This document shows, piece after piece, positions 43,944 to 56,200 of a DNA stretch of 64,000 bases; position 1 is the stretch's first letter; every line of letters begins with the position of its first letter. The position numbers and the translations under genes were made by a program. The stretch lies in assembly GCA_000711775.1 (NCBI GenBank), contig ARYC01000581.1:62001-126000 (forward strand), read 5' to 3'. The notes below the pieces were generated by a model. The model was not told where the DNA came from. It did no database searches and saw only the letters and a program-made list of their open reading frames with translations. This DNA comes from Oxytricha trifallax (taxonomy: Eukaryota > Ciliophora > Spirotrichea > Sporadotrichida > Oxytrichidae).

Positions 43944-44737
43944 ATGCCAAGAGGAAGAGGTATGATCATTTTATAATTTACTACTCATATTCATTCAGTG
44001 AAATGAGACATTTTCTAAAGTTCTACGAAAGAACTTTCCATTAGATCTTTTTAATTGATTGGTTTACTTAACTTAATATTGATTTATAGGAAAGGGAGGA
44101 AACAAGAGAAAGAAGGGAAAGAATCTCGGAATTGGAGAGAAGAGAGAACTTATCTTCAAGGAAGATGGTCAGGAGTACGGACAAGTCCTTAGAATGCTAG
44201 GTAAGTATAAAGGTTTTCACAAGAATTCCTGGTAATCAAGATTAGTTGCTATCTCCCAACTAATCTTGATCCTAGTCTCTATTCCCGATTATTTATTCAA
44301 GACATAAATGCTAAACAACTTTTTAATAGGTAATGGTCGTCTTGACGCCTTCTGCTTCGATGGTCAGAAGCGTATGTGTACAATCAGAGGTACTCTGAAG
44401 AATCGTGTGTGGATCAACAACGGAGATATCATCCTAGTTGGTTTGAGAGAATTCGGTGATGACAAAGCTGATGTCATTTTGAAGTACTACGACGAAGAGG
44501 CCAAGGAGCTAAAGGAACTAGGGGAAATCCCAGAGCACATCAAGATCAACGAGGGAGACTTCGGATTCGAAGAGGATGGATTTAACTATGTAGACGGTGA
44601 AGAAGAGAAAGAAGAGGATGACCTCGATATTGACCTGGTAAGTCATCATATAAGAATTATAGATAGACAAATTACATACAAAAACCATTAAATTGCCTAA
44701 TAATTTATCGATTCTAATTGTATTTTTGTAGATCTGA
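43944..44737 (+). CDS. EIF1A: Translation initiation factor eIF1A
   Basis: OB-fold factor that promotes scanning and subunit joining on the 40S ribosome. ATG 43944 gives MPRGRG, intron 43960-44089, [11 protein letters not shown]...[12 protein letters not shown], intron 44201-44329 after RML, then [20 protein letters not shown] and [16 protein letters not shown]. The acidic tail runs [13 protein letters not shown], intron 44638-44731, final Ile and TGA 44735-44737. Length and both N-terminal basic and C-terminal acidic tails match the family, whose last residues are DIDDI. No IES found. Intron 2 contains a perfect 14-bp hairpin. Confidence 0.97.
44235..44270 (+). repeat. Perfect 14-bp hairpin inside eIF1A intron 2
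   Basis: ATCAAGATTAGTTG at 44235-44248 is the exact reverse complement of 44257-44270, with an 8-nt loop. It lies wholly within a GT-AG intron. Confidence 0.9.
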
Positions 44738-44889
44738 GGAAAAAGCAAGTAACTAGCTATATATAAATTATTGCGAATAAATCAGACAAATTAACCATAA
44801 TTGCATAAAAATTAAAAAATAACCATCTGCTCTCTTATCTTTAATTAATAATTGTTAACTATATACTCATATTATTTTTTTATTTAAAT

Positions 44890-45695
44890 GTTCTTATATT
44901 AATTAATTTGATATTTATAAAACTTTCTAAGTTACAAAGTGAATTTTTATGTTTACTAAGCACTAACTTTACAAGGTATGATCGATGAAATTCATGATTT
45001 ATCGCATAATATTCCTGCTTTCTATGTAATCTGTGGGTAATGTAGATTTTCTGATTTCTATTGCTCATTATTCTCATGATTATACTATTTCTTTATATAT
45101 TAAGTATTGGAAATCAAAATCTAACATATTTTTTAATTAATTACCTTTAAAAGTGTCGGAAGATTACCTTCTGCTAATTTTAATATTAACATCTTAATTT
45201 TTATGCTAAAATTTAATCATAAAAAATTCTTTGAAAATTATACTATTTAGGAATCTCAATTTCTGAAGTTTGAATTGAAAAATCTATACGCTTGTCAATT
45301 AGTCATTAAATAAAGGCTTCTTCATATGATTTGCTCACTCTCTAGTTGGCATGCAAATTCATTAGTTATTGCCATTTATTTAATACTATTACGATATCGC
45401 TTATAAATATAGAAAATTAAACTACATTGATTAAAAATACTTATATAATATATTACAGCTATAGTCCTAAATTCCCATGAATTAATTCTAATTTGAACCA
45501 GTTATGGGATATTCAACTTTAGGTACTTGAATATGTTGATCATAGTGATCAAGTTTCACCTCAACTTCAAAATCATCATCATTTAAAAAGTTATCAGTTA
45601 TGACATGGTGAATAGTGCTGGGCGCATTCCCATCATTCCCGTTTTGTAAGAATTCATCTAAATCATGGGAGTCCTAGCTAATAAAAAATTATAAC
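44890..45695 (-). CDS. Short acidic coding pieces, unknown
   Basis: Minus-strand frames read AQDSHDLDEFLQNGNDG, then NDDDFEVEVKLDHYDQHIQ and VPKVEYPITGSNQ (about 45680-45480). Weaker candidates are NEFACQLESEQI near 45355 and ENNEQQKSENLHYPQI near 45070. They are separated by AT-rich DNA and look like small MDSs of one gene. No domain recognised. They could be the 3' continuation of the MORN gene from the right, which shares the strand. Confidence 0.4.
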
Positions 45696-45940
45696 AAGAA
45701 ATTTTTTATTTAAAAATAAGAGACCATTCTAAATACATAATCTCAAAATCTTTCAAAGTTATTTATATGAATTAAATTTTTAATATAATCTTTCATGAAA
45801 AAGATATTAATTAGTGTTAACTTAGTTTAAATTAAATTGTATTAAAGTTTATTTCTTAATTTTTCTTGCATTTTAGAGTAATATTTGATGAAAGATTCAT
45901 GCTTCTGATAAAATACGTTAAGCACTTTCTAGAATGATTT

Positions 45941-46040
45941 ATAATTTAAAAATATATACTTTTAAGGAAAAGTCTTTTTTTAATTTTTGAAAAATTATCA
46001 AATCATGTTCCTTAAAAGTATATACTTTTAAATTAAAAAT
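45941..46040. repeat. Small imperfect inverted repeat
   Basis: The arm ending ATATACTTTTAAGGAA (about 45941-45969) is mirrored at about 46008-46040 around a spacer of about 38 bp. It abuts the larger foldback element. Confidence 0.7.
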
Positions 46041-46066
46041 TATTCACTATTAATATTCAATTTTCA

Positions 46067-46658
46067 GGGGGAGCCAAATCTGAACCAAAGCAACAATATC
46101 TGAACCAAAGAAGTTTTTTGGTAGTTAAAAGAAGTTGGCGTACCTACTTCGAATCAAATTACGGCCGAAAAACACGTAAAAACTATTTTCAGATACGAGA
46201 GATTTCCTTGTAGAGTTGAACACACATAAAAAAGTCTCAGTTTTATCATAAATTTGCATAATTTTTTTCATTACTTTTTATTCAAATTATACTCTACTAT
46301 ATAACTTATTCAAAATCTTGATATTGAAAAATTTTACTAGATATTATAAGATTTAAAATACTTAATTTAAATTAGAAATGTAATATTAAATTTATTTAAT
46401 ATTGTAAGATAACTAAATATCAAGATTTTGAATAAGTTATATAGTTTAGTATAATTTTAATAAAAAGTAACGAAAAAAATTATGCAAATTTATGATAAAA
46501 CTGAGATTTGCATTATGTGTGTTCAACTCTACATGGAAATCTCTCGTATCTAAAAATAGTTTCTTCTTGTTTTTAGCCCCTATTTTGACTCGAAGTCGGT
46601 ACGCCAACTTCTTTAAACTACCAAAAAATATCTTTGGTTCAGATATGGCCCCACGCCC
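46067..46658. mobile_element. Foldback/MITE-like element with arms of about 240 bp
   Basis: Left arm (from GGGGGAGCCAAATCTGAACC, 46067 to about 46336) and right arm (about 46415-46658, the inverse of GGGGCCATATCTGAACC...) are about 85% identical by eye over their length, with a loop of about 80 bp. The left arm has an extra partial duplication of its tip (AATCTGAACCAAAG twice). No protein is encoded. The open frames across it are mirror shadows of each other. Family unknown; target duplication not clear. Confidence 0.8.
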
Positions 46659-46659
46659 A

Positions 46660-47255
46660 ATTTTCATTGTAAATTTTAGTCTACTAAGAAATTTATCTCA
46701 TACTTTAATTTATAAAATTAGTTCTTTCTGTCATAAATATAAAAAGAAGCAATTTTGCAGAAAAATTATTTGTTCCACAATTAATCATACTATAAGATCA
46801 AATACTCGAAGCATTTATAATTTCTAAATCTAATATGAGTATCTTATTCAATAAATTCATGAAAGAAAAATATTCTTAAAAAATTAAAATTTAAGCAATT
46901 AAACTTTTTGTTTTTCTATATTATATACTTCTTGAGGTATTATTGAAAGATAGAATGCCTATAATTTTTTGGGTGGAATTTGGCTATTTATATATTATAA
47001 GAAACACAAAAATAGCAACCTTAACTAAATTTAAATTTATTTGTATGCAAATTCATTCTCCTAAGTAACATCAATTGTTAAGATTATTTATTTCTTTAAT
47101 TTTTGACAGCATACTAAAATTGATAAAAACTCAATCGAGTATGGATATAAATGATTATTTTAAAAATATATTTTCAATAGTTGAAATTAAGAAAAATCTT
47201 TTATAAAATTAATTTGAAACATTCCATTTGGAATTTAACCCAGCAAAAAAAAGAA
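46660..47255. other. AT-rich spacer
   Basis: Nothing recognised between the foldback element and the coding piece at 47260-47400. Confidence 0.4.
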
Positions 47256-47259
47256 TTTT

Positions 47260-50200
47260 ATAAAATTTATGGATTAAATATATTTATAAATCTACTGTTA
47301 TATTCTTCGAGATCTTAGCCCATATCCTTGAAATTTGCTTAGTTAGTGGATTTCTTACTAGACTTCTTAAAATTGCTCTTCTTCAATTAGCTTCCTCCTG
47401 TAAAATTAATATTAGTTAAATAAAGTAAGTACTAAGTAAAATTAATTTTAAGTTTATTAAGTCCTTACTTGGACAAGCTTCTGCTATGTTTGTGTTTCTC
47501 TAATCAAAACCCCAAAACCCCTTAGTGAGGTTTATAAGTGCTTTGATTAGTAGGGTAAAGTTGGGGTTTTATTAGGTTAAGTAGAGAAAACGCAAGTTTA
47601 ATTTGAAAAATATGTATTTAATGAGTATTAGTTTAATTATATCACAAGAATTTTACTTGCTTGTCTTTGTTGAATCTCTTGAATCTCGTTTTCTTTAGTG
47701 GTTCGAGCATATCGTCTAAGGATTGTCTTGAATAAGCTGGAGCTCTTACTATTCAAAACCCCCAAAACCCTTTCAGAAGTTTGATTGAGTTTTTGATTGA
47801 TAAAAGTAGACTATTAGTGCATACTTTTATTAGGTATTAAATAGGGTTTATGAAGGGGTTTAATGTTTAAATATTAGTATTTTAAGTGAGTATATGCGAG
47901 GTTGGGGGTCTGTTTATGACAGTGAGTATATAGATTTATTGTATAAGTTGCGTTATGGGTGAGATAATTATAGTGATCAACTCAAACCTATTCTAAATTA
48001 CACATCTATAGCAAGACTGCTCCATAAATCTCCTGCAATTTTGAGGTCTCACTGTCTATTAGAATTAAATTTAAAGAGACAGCAGCTTAATTCTAAGTGT
48101 AAAAGACCTTTAAAATTCTAGTAGCATCATATCGATTATCTTATTAATGTTAAGACTATTAAATACTGGGCTCATTTCTCTATAGCTTAGAGAGCTGTGA
48201 TGTTTCATCACCAATTTCTTGAACTTCATATCTCTGCTTGATCTATAGCGAGCATATATAAAAATAACGTCATATCTTACAAGACAGTCAATCGCATTAA
48301 GAGAGTGATTGACTTTAATGTTCCATTTTATAAGGATAATTTAAATTATATATTCAATTAAATGCAGAGGGCTATTACTAATAACATTAAGTTCATACAC
48401 GCTGATGAGACAGTATTCACGTTTAATACCTTCATATTAAGGTCTTGGTATGAAATATAATCAACATAGAAGTATATGATTAAAAGGTTAAGGTTTAAAC
48501 TCATGCTATACTTGGTGAAATAAGCGAAGATATTCGCCTCAAGACTTATGTTATCCACCTTCGCTCAATTAAGACCGAATAATATATAAAGTTCTTGCAA
48601 TAACTAAGAGACAAGTACGCTGAGTAAGAGATTATTCTGTTTGTTTATAATTTGTCAGTTCATAAAACTAAAGACTCATGGAAGGAATATGAAAGGCTAA
48701 ACATAACACCTGTATATAATGTTCCCTACAGTCCTCAGCTCAATGGAATTGAATTATATTGGGGGTTTTTGAAAGGCCATTACAAGAAACTTCTACTCAA
48801 TCACTTGATGCACGACTTAAAGATAGATACAGTTCATTTTATTAAAAGTGCTGCTAAAAGAGTCAGTGATGATAAAGCAAAAGTTAGCGCAAAAGAAGGG
48901 AGATTTTGAGTATATAAATACGTTTTAGTTTTAAATGAATGAATAGGTTCACATATTAAACTACCCGTAAAGGGATTTGGCTTCTATTTCTTTTCTTGGG
49001 CCTATGTTTCTTCTCTTAGTGCCAGCTCCTGGATCTATATTCATCTCGACTGGCTTTTAGAATCTTTGAAGAGTCTCTAACTCAATTCATGCTTTACTTG
49101 AGACTTTCTCTCTCTGTTTAATTTGCTGCGCTCTTTCATCAAGTAAATAGCAGTGCCAGATTTTTCTATAAAGTTAGAAGACTAAACTTACTAGAGATGA
49201 ATGGATGCTTCTGCAGTTCCTAGAGCCAGGTCTTGCTTATTTTTATTCCTTGCTTCTCTTTTTCTTCAGGAGAGATGCTGTAGCGTTTCTTATAAGCTTC
49301 TTATATAACTTCATTCAAGTACTCAGGTTTCAGAGTTGCAAGAACACCGAAGAAGAAATTTCTCTTTGGCAACTTATTAGACAGTTTCAGCTTTGATGGA
49401 AGGTAGAGAGAAACATTTGGATCACTCATAGCATCATCATAGATATTTGTAACTGATATTTCTGGGTAGTTAGGTATCTCTATCATCTTTATTTCATTAG
49501 TCTTAAATGCTTTTTTATCTTCGCTTAACAAAGCTTTTAAAAACTAGATTTTAGTTCCTTCCTGGTTTGACAAGAACTATCAAACTATCATGAAAATATT
49601 AATCTTAGTTAAGAAGCTACCTTGCTATACCAAATATCTATAGAGGTCCTCTTTACTTCGAAATTTTCCTATTAAATCTTGAGATTAAATTCTCTTCATT
49701 GCATCATTCATAGACTCCATCATGCTTACTCTTTCTAGAAATGTTAATGAAATTTAAAATTGTGGATATCCATTCAAAGCTTTTTAAAATCTTACTACTA
49801 AATAGGGAGGACCTACTGGAGGTCAACATTGAAAAGATATGATGAAAAGCATTGAAAAACTTGCTCCAAATTTAACAGATTGATTTCCATTTTTATCAAT
49901 CTATCTACATTAAATTGCTCCTAATAATGTTTAATTATTTTAGGAGGTCCTCCAAATTAAGTTCAAATTTAATTTGGAGGAGCTCCTAGAGAAACAAAAC
50001 TTTTTTAGGAGCACTTTAATTTACTAAAATGTAAAATATACTCATAAAATATGTTAACTTACAGCCTTTTATGGTGATTTAATTTACTTAACTTTCAGCA
50101 AAAAAATCACCAGAGTGTCTTATACTCTGCTATTTATAGTATACCTAGGTTGATTTTATCATTATTATAATAAAATATATCAGGAAACTAAAATGAGCGC

Positions 50201-53200
50201 TAACCTTTTGAGAAGAGCGGCATTACTTGGATCAAACACATAAAAATTACCATTCCATTAACCAAAGAAAGTTGAGACCAGAGACGCTGGTACTCAATGG
50301 GAGCCTACTTATGACACTTTTGACCAGTCAACCTTTGAGATTGAAATAAAAATTAAGAAGGAGGTCATCAAAGAGGCTGCACAAATTGAAGAGGAGGTTA
50401 AATAATCCGCCATAGAGTATTATATTTTACTAGCCAAAGTTGACTATTAATGCAAAGAATGCAATAAAGTTTTCCTCTACAAGTCAACTTACAAAAGACA
50501 TTTTAGAGATTTACACAATGATATGCCTAAGCTATATCTCAAGCATCAAAAGAAAGATGGAAAGTATATCTGTGAGTTCTGTGAGAAGCCATATTCTCAT
50601 ACAAGAGACCTCAAAGTCCACTTAAAGTAAAAGCACAATCAAAGTTTTGTCTTTATTCATTAACCTACTGGAAACAGATTCCTATAAAAAAGAAGATCAA
50701 GAAATCCTGCCGAGTCTCTTAGAGTTGAAAATAGAAGTAAGTAAAAATGAAGAAAGCTGTCAAGAACTTTCCTGTCTCTGATATAAACAAAATCATGGTA
50801 AAAATTGAGGCGATGAAGATTCCAATCTTAAAAATTATTGACAGAGATTATTGTCTTGAAAGTTCCTCACTCTAGAGGATAAAGTAGAGAAGAGAGTCAT
50901 CACTGATGACTAATATGCCTATAAAATATATCCATTCAATTACTTCCTTGCTGATGATAAGTTCCAAATGGAATTTGCTAATGAGTATTATGCTCTTTAA
51001 AAGGCAAAGTTAAATGAGTGTAGGCATATCATCTAGCTTGATGCTATTTTACTTGGTAAAGATCATGTAGCCTTCAGGCTTCCTTTACTTGAAATGACTT
51101 ACAGAGAATTCTTATCTGACAATAGATGTCAGAGATAAATTAGCTAGATAGTATAGCAGATAGTTGAAGGGATTGAAGAGCTTCACAAGCTTGGCTATGT
51201 TCATAGAGACTTAAAGCCTCAGAACATTATGATGGACTTTCAACCACTTAGATTTTATATTATTGATTTCAACAGAGCTCAAAGAGTGCAAGGCTCTGCA
51301 TTTGGAAATGTATACGTTACTAATGGATATTTCCCAGAGAGAGAGGACTGGAGAGATGGAGACACTTAATGGGATATCTGGGCTCTAGCAGTAATAATAA
51401 TAGAGAGCGACAAGCCAAGAAACAATTACTTAGCTGCAAGGGTGAGAGAGATTCTAAGTAAAGAATTAAGCAATATCTCGATACAAACAAAATAAATGGA
51501 GGTCTCATAGAGCTTGCTTGCTCTACTATAATCTTGCCAAGCAAAGAGTATTGTAGGAATACATTCGATTTGGGAAAATGAATTAAAATTAAAATTAATT
51601 AATTATTAATTTCCTTCAGTTATGTTTTTGGAAAATGTCCCCAAACCATGACAATATTATACTCTCTGGATAGAGCATTAAAAATAAGACGGTGGTTGTT
51701 ATTGCTATAATGAATTTATCTCATCGCTCAAGCGAGAAAAACCCATTATACTATTTTTGGGAGTTAGCTCAAAATCAAAATATCTCGCTTCCTGGGATGA
51801 TTCAGGAATATTGCCAATAATAAAGTCCAGCTAAAATTGCGGGATCTACCGTAGAATCCATTTATTTTTGAATTTTAAGTCACTTTGGTTTTGATAACTG
51901 CCATGATTTTAATATTTAATTAATTTAATTTAAATTCATTTTCCCAAATCGAATGTATTCCTACAATATTTATTAACAATAGAAACAATCAAGCTATAAC
52001 AGATAAAATTCAGAGAACTGCCACATGACTCTAATTTATGTTTGTGTGAAATATATTAAAAACTCTCTTGTTATATTCCCTTAAACTACTAATATTTAAA
52101 CATTAAACCCCTACATAAACCCTATTAAAACCCTATAAAAACCCTAATAAAGTACGCACTAATAGTCTACTTTTATAAATAAAAAACTCAATCAAACTAC
52201 TAAAAGGGTTTTGGGTTTTGATTATCTTCTCTTCAATCTTCTTTATTTCTTACCATACATCATCTTGTTTTATGTGCTTCTCAGCTAGATTTATTGTATT
52301 GATTATTTTTCATATTTTGTATTAATGTAAGTCATGCTTTCCATATCGCACTCTAATATTATTGCAGCTACTGCCCAAACATCCCTCTAAATAGAGCCAT
52401 TTGTCCATTTCTCTTTGATTGGGAAGTAACCTGGAGTACCAAGAACCTTTGCTAAGGTTACAATTTCTTATCTTAAGGCTCTATTAAAATTGATTACGAC
52501 TACTTCTAAACGGCAAAGGTTTAGCATAACATTTTCAGGCTTCAAATCTCTATGAACGTATCCAAGCTCGTGAAGTTCCTAAACACCCTTTATCATATTA
52601 GATAGAATATCATTCAAGTCATATGGTTATCTGTTTTAATATAGATAATCTAGGAGAGTCATTTCAAACTTTTTTAGCCTTAGTGCGATCAAACCAAACC
52701 CTAAAATAACACCATCTAGTTTGAGCAAGTTCTTGCAATCTTTTTTTCTAAGCCTCTCTAAGAACGATATATTCGTTAGCAAACTCATTTTAATACTGCT
52801 CGTTCTTAAAGAGATAGCAGAAAGGATATACCTTGTAAGAATAGTCATCAATCACTATGAGTTTTGCTTTAGCAGGTACTTTTATATGTAAGAAGTTTTC
52901 AATACAAATGCTAAGGTCTAATGCATTTAGTGCAGAAATATACACGGCTCTCTCTTAAAAGCATGCTAAAATGACATTACCAGCAGGTTGATTCATTAAT
53001 TCTATTCGCTTCTGCCTCTTGAGCTTCTCCATTTGTTTTCTCAAAGTATCAAGATTATTAGAGTTTTTTAAGCTGGCACTAATTTCTAAGTATCTTTATC
53101 TTAAATCAAGAACTCACTTAGGTGATGCTTCTGCACATGCTTCTGAACTTTAGCTGAGTGAGTATAAGACTTCTCACAAGTCTTGCACTAGTACCTGCCA

Positions 53201-56200
53201 TCGAACTTATCATGCTTAAAATACACCTTAGCTTTCCCAGAGTGAACCTCTTTCATAAAATGTCCCTTCAAACTGGAATCAGTAGAGATAAAATTTTAGC
53301 AGTCTTAGCATTCAAAAGTTTTAATCTTTTAAATCTGAAGCTGTTCCTTTTCTTCCTCAACATCTTTTATTAATGTTTAAACTTCTATTTCAGCTTTCTG
53401 TTTCATGTTTTAAACCTATATAATAAAAACCTGTGCTTCAAATTCAAGAGCTCTTAGCTCTGCCTCCCTCTCAATATATTTAACTTCTTGTTTCTTGGTT
53501 GAACCAAAGTTAAGCATTGATTGACCTGCTCCTCAAAGTAACGCTCTACGATTTAAGTTTACCACCATGTTTAAATTCAAATTTAAATTTCTAATATAGA
53601 GCTCTTAAAACCTCTATAGCTATAGCTGGACTATATAAGAGTTGCTACAGCATTAATGATGGTTTGATCTCAGCTCTAAGACTACATATTTATACTCAGT
53701 TTATAACTATAATTTTTGTAATTTTACTCTTAATAATTTTGATTCTGGTGCCAACTCAGATAAAGTTCAGGTTGGTACTGGTACCAATTAAGTATTGAAC
53801 CAGATTGGAAATTTTCCATTAAAACCTCAATGGATTAACTAGGCACTAATTAAGTTTTGGTACTATTAAATTGGTACCAATTAAACTTAAACGAATTTAG
53901 TACCGGTACTAATTAAATTTAAACAAATTTAGTACTAATTTAATGGAACTAAATTGATAAAAATGGAGCTCCATCTCTGAAGTTTGTTACAGCTTCTGCG
54001 AACTTTCTCCACGTATCTTTACAGGGTTGACCTCTTATAAGATGCTCATATTTAATAGTAAATTTTAAAGGATAGGATCCAGAAATCTATAAATTAAAAT
54101 TTTAAATTCATTAATAGAAAGAGGAACAAAAATGGAATCATTCAATGAACAAATGAAAAGAGTTGAGGCTCAAGAAATGATCTCAAGATTCAGAAGCAAT
54201 TAAGATCTCTATCGATACTTTACTTATCATGGTAAAATAAATTGATGTTAATCAACGATGTATACAGTTGGTCGATTCCTTCCAACGATGGAAGTTACTA
54301 AAATATCATTCTTTAAAGTAATACTCTGCGAAGAGAAGAAAGCTTTTAAAAACAAAGAAATCAAACTGATTGAAATACCTAACTACTCAGAGATTTTAGT
54401 CACAAATTTTTATGATGATGCAATGAAAGATGAAGAAGTGGTTATTAACCTTACTCGCAAGAAGTAACTCTCAAATAAGTTAACTGAAAGAAGGTTCTTC
54501 TTTGTTGTTCTTGGTAAAAATAAAAGAGCATTATTTTAGAAAAATTATAGAAGAATCTCATATGAAACGCCTTTCTAATTCTCCTGAAGATTAAAAGAAG
54601 TAAGGAATACTTATAAGCGAGACCTGGCTAGCAGAGCTTAAGAAGCATCCTTATCTCTCTAGTAAGCTTGATTTATAACTTTATAGGGAAACCTGGACTG
54701 GTATATTTCTAATTAAAGACAATGAAAAGGTTCACAGAGAGAGAAAGTCTCAAACCATTCATTAAGTTAGCAAGAGACTTTATAATGAAGTTTAAAAGCC
54801 TGATGAAAAGAACATAGATGCTGGTGCTGGTACAAAGAGAAGAAACATGAGTCCTAGTTAAGCATCAGAGGAAGAAAAGAAAGAGAAGCTGAATCCAAAT
54901 AAGAGTTTGTTTGATATGTGATTTAATTCATTCATTTAAGTCTAACACTTATTAATAAACATTCATTCTTCCTTTCCTTGCACATATCGTAGTCTTTACC
55001 CACTCTCTTGTAACTACTCTGTATTAAGTCTACTGTGTCGATTGGTAGACCAAGCATTAGGTGATTCAGCAAGAGTTTCTTGTAGTGAGTCTTAATCTAT
55101 CTCCAATAGAATTCGATTCCATTAAACTGAGGACTATAAGGAACGTTATACACAGGAGTTATCTTTAACTCTTCATAAGCTTTCTTAGATTCCTTAGTTT
55201 TATGAACTGAGAGGTTATCAACAAACAGGATGATCTCTTGATCGTTGTACTTATCTCTTAGCTTATGTAAGAACTCTATATACTGCTCTCGCTTAAAAGA
55301 GCGAAGATGAATAACATAAGTTTCTATGCCTGAATCTTCACTGATGCCAGCTAAAATTGCGTGAGTAACAACCTTAAAATTTTAGTCATACACTTCTATA
55401 TTATCTTACTTCTTGTACCAAGACTTATTAATAAAGTTGTTGAACGTAAACACAGCTTCATCAGCGTGTATGAACTTGATGTTATTATCAATAGACCTCT
55501 GCATTTAATCATATATATAGTTTAAATTATTACTATAAAATGGCAGAGTAAAGTCAATCACTCTCTTCACTCTGTTGACAGTCTTGAAGGTAATACCATT
55601 CCTTCAATAAATATTTGCGATAGTCTTTGGAGAGATACGCATGTCAGGAAACTTGCGATGAAACATCATAGCTCGCTAGTCAAGTGGGAAATAAGCCCAA
55701 TAATTAAGAGTCTTAGAATCGCAGAGATATTCAATATGCTGCTAAGAGAACTTTTATTTTCTTACAGGATGTTATCAAGAATCAGAATTGAAATGCTAAA
55801 CAGCTAGCAAGCAGTGATACCTTACAGTCGAAGCACTCTTACACAATAGCTTTGCAATCGCACAATAATTCATCACTGGTTTGAGTTAGTCTATATTAAT
55901 ACTTGCACTATACCTAAGCTTAAGCAGTAAATCTAAATATTTCTCATCATAAATAGACCCCACAAATCACTAATTTCTATTTCTCATTTTCCAAACTGGT
56001 CTAATTTCTCTATTAACTCTAATAAAACCCCAACTTTACCATACTAATCAATGCACTTATAAACCTCACTAAGGGGTTTTGGGTTTTTGAATGATCCGGA
56101 TGAATTAAGTTTAGAATTTTTTCTATTAGTTTTAAGCTTAGGCATTGAGTCCTACCTCACCAAGCTCATTAACAGATTTTTCGTTTGATTGGCAATCAAC

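Larger units (their letters stand above)
47754..52220 (+). mobile_element. TBE transposon copy B, nested in TBE-C
   Basis: 4,467 bp with target duplication ATT at 47751-47753 and 52221-52223. C4A4-like ends (CAAAACCCCCAAAACCC; the right end is the inverse). It carries a transposase (plus), a 22-kDa ORF (minus) and a zinc-finger/kinase (plus), like A and very similar to it in sequence, including flank-proximal noncoding DNA. It contains a 416-bp MITE-like insertion at 51551-51966. Being inside C, it is the younger of the two. Confidence 0.95.
47642..53568 (-). pseudogene. TBE-C zinc-finger/kinase ORF, disrupted by TBE-B
   Basis: ATG 53568 (MVVNLNRRALL). C2H2 fingers FECQDC...H and YQCKTCEKSYTHSAKVQKH lie at about 53310-53130. 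The kinase part has HRDLKPENVML near 52545 and a WDVW-like block near 52390. TBE-B (47754-52220) cuts the ORF; the last codons (EKIIVRAPAYSRQSLDDMLE) lie at about 47760-47680, with TGA at 47642. There is also an in-frame TGA about 11 codons after the start. The protein would need both removal of B and a changed start. Confidence 0.75.
47505..56089 (-). mobile_element. TBE transposon copy C, with TBE-B nested inside
   Basis: Target duplication AAT at 47502-47504 and 56090-56092. Both ends carry CAAAACCCCAAAACCCC-type repeats within long inverted repeats (left 47505-47585, right inverse about 56010-56089). Its own length is about 4.1 kb; the total is 8,585 bp because TBE-B is inserted at 47754. 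The reading order, from the right, is transposase (minus), 22-kDa ORF (plus), then zinc-finger/kinase (minus), so C is inverted relative to A and B. Its sequence is clearly diverged from A and B, which resemble each other closely, suggesting C belongs to another TBE subfamily. Confidence 0.93.

Noticed and set aside
46446-46827. Open frames on both strands near the foldback element
   Set aside because: The two frames are reflections of the inverted arms and have no protein-like composition.
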